In this document: one piece after another, positions 6,391 to 6,713 of the stretch
Position numbering within the stretch: the first letter of the stretch is position 1
Layout: each line of letters begins with the position of its first letter
Source of the DNA: Actinomycetota bacterium
GTDB lineage: Bacteria > Actinomycetota > Actinomycetes > S36-B12
Direction of reading: 5' to 3'
Length of the DNA stretch: 6,713 nucleotides
Assembly: GCA_947499275.1 (NCBI GenBank)
Contig: CANMNM010000078.1
Coordinates: forward strand, 1 to 6,713
The notes under the pieces: generated by a model
What the model was told of the DNA's origin: nothing
Seen by the model: only the letters and a program-made list of their open reading frames with translations
Databases searched by the model: none
Translations under genes and position numbers: made by a program

Positions 6391-6537
6391 ACCGTTCAAG
6401 GCGCGGCCGGACTACCGGATTAAGTCACGCGAATTTGCACCTCAGATTGGGAGACCAGATTTTTTGGAACCGGTTTCTCATCTGCAGTGCCCCCCGAGTG
6501 TACGGGCATCCACAGTGGAGAGAACAGGTGCCCTGTA

Positions 6538-6557
6538 GGTCACAATCCCCGGTGACC
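6538..6557. repeat. Inverted repeat GGTCAC-N8-GTGACC between divergent genes
   Basis: Perfect 6-base arms (6538-6543 and 6552-6557) with an 8-base spacer AATCCCCG, ending 38 bases before the start of the divergent exported-protein gene. The geometry would suit an operator for a dimeric regulator or an RNA hairpin in a 5' leader. I do not recognise a known regulator consensus. Confidence 0.3.
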
Positions 6558-6595
6558 CATGGTGAATAGTTGGGCGCTTCAGCGAGGCTGAACAC

Positions 6596-6713
6596 ATGAA
6601 TATTCCTCCATGGGCGCCCGTATTGTCCGTATTCTGGATTATCCCTGTTCTCACCTCGGTATCGAGTGTGGCCGCCGGGGATCAGTCCCAATGGGGTCTC
6701 CCCCTGCCAGGGG
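6596..6713 (+). CDS. Exported M23-type peptidase-like protein, N-terminal start only
   Basis: Thirty-nine codons before the window ends. The start is ATG 6596-6598 with GAGG (6584-6587) eight bases before it; an in-frame TGA at 6563-6565 closes off longer versions. The translated start MNIPPWAPVLSVFWIIPVLT followed by SVSSVAAGD looks like a signal peptide: a hydrophobic core from about residue 7 to 24 and a small-residue cleavage region near VAAG. It lacks the usual Lys/Arg near the N-terminus, which is unusual. The following W-G-L-P-L-P-G resembles the conserved W.WPL.G motif that opens the mature domain of actinobacterial M23 (LytM-type) metallopeptidase proteins. A gene of that kind lies divergent from rpsB in Mycobacterium (Rv2891). 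The catalytic HxxxD and HxH motifs would lie beyond the window, so activity and family are inferred from context plus this short motif. A cell-wall role outside the membrane would be expected. Confidence 0.65.
   Translation, partial: MNIPPWAPVLSVFWIIPVLTSVSSVAAGDQSQWGLPLPG

Larger units (their letters stand above)
6272..6595. other. Divergent intergenic region: rpsB leader/promoter and upstream region of an M23-like gene
   Basis: 324 bases without a convincing gene. They must carry the minus-strand promoter of the ribosomal operon and the plus-strand promoter of the exported protein. I could not identify a convincing sigma-70-type -35/-10 pair on either strand. The only TAnnnT hexamer on the minus strand is TACACT (6497-6502), with a poor -35; it would give a leader of about 220 bases. 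Near rpsB the minus-strand RNA can form several short hairpins (listed separately). Nearer the divergent gene are two inverted repeats: TCCAC-A-GTGGA (6509-6519) and GGTCAC-N8-GTGACC (6538-6557). An AACCGGTT palindrome is at 6468-6475, next to a T6 run. No tRNA, riboswitch or other RNA family is recognisable by eye. Confidence 0.6.

Noticed and set aside
6497..6525. Minus-strand promoter with -10 TACACT
   Set aside because: The -10 fits TAnnnT, but the hexamer 17 bases upstream (GTTCTC) matches the -35 consensus poorly and there is no extended -10. Kept only as a remark in the intergenic entry.
6248..6569. Plus-strand open frames of 96 and 80 codons upstream of the M23-like gene
   Set aside because: They overlap each other in different frames, one begins inside rpsB antisense, and neither shows a family motif or a convincing ribosome site.
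6300..6595. Cyclic di-AMP (ydaO-type) riboswitch before the M23-like gene
   Set aside because: Such riboswitches often precede actinobacterial cell-wall peptidase genes, and GGTGAATAG at 6561 recalls one conserved element. The other conserved blocks and the typical closing CCGTCAGCTAACCTCG-like segment are not found.
6425..6691. An 88-codon open frame on the minus strand across the intergenic region and the start of the M23-like gene
   Set aside because: It overlaps the signal-peptide region of the better-supported plus-strand gene antisense, its product resembles nothing I recognise, and its composition (many Arg, Gly, Cys and Pro) is typical of a chance frame.
1..6713. A novel defence, mobile or biosynthetic system
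   Set aside because: Every gene except the channel has a clear housekeeping or catabolic assignment. No transposase, integrase, toxin-antitoxin pair, repeat array or composition break is visible.

Overview
The window is a housekeeping locus of an actinomycete-type bacterium (Actinomycetota), with a metabolic gene arriving from the other side. Two things point there. The gene order rpsB-tsf-pyrH-frr-cdsA-rlmN, with an M23-type secreted protein gene divergent from rpsB, matches the arrangement known from Mycobacterium (Rv2891 next to rpsB). The PyrH protein also carries the roughly 20-residue N-terminal extension seen in actinobacterial homologues. Base composition looks intermediate (near 50% GC by eye), unlike high-GC soil actinomycetes and closer to planktonic freshwater or marine lineages. 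The exact taxon cannot be decided from this sequence.

Layout: positions 1-637 (+) hold the 3' part of an acyl-CoA dehydrogenase best matched to glutaryl-CoA dehydrogenase, entering from outside the window. Only 19 bases separate it from the convergent end of a long minus-strand gene run. In transcription order that run is rpsB (ribosomal protein S2), tsf (EF-Ts), pyrH (UMP kinase), frr (ribosome recycling factor), cdsA (CDP-diacylglycerol synthase), rlmN (23S rRNA/tRNA m2A methyltransferase) and a small four-helix K+-channel-like protein with a TVGFGD filter. Gaps between genes are 59, 30, 27, 3, -1 and 16 bases, so the run is very probably one operon. The only long non-coding stretch is 6272-6595 (324 bases), which separates rpsB from a divergent gene. 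Only the first 39 codons of that gene are present; they look like the signal peptide and first conserved motif of an M23-family peptidase-like exported protein.

Functionally, the operon joins translation (S2, EF-Ts, RRF, RlmN) with pyrimidine nucleotide supply (PyrH) and phospholipid synthesis (CdsA); CTP derived from UMP is the CdsA substrate. The K+-channel gene at the tail is the least expected member. Start codons were reassigned from Shine-Dalgarno spacing for frr, pyrH and the channel gene.

I found no mobile element, CRISPR array, phage gene, RNA gene or recognisable undescribed system. The points most worth a second look are the hairpin-rich rpsB leader, the K+ channel attached to the operon, and the inverted repeats between the divergent genes.
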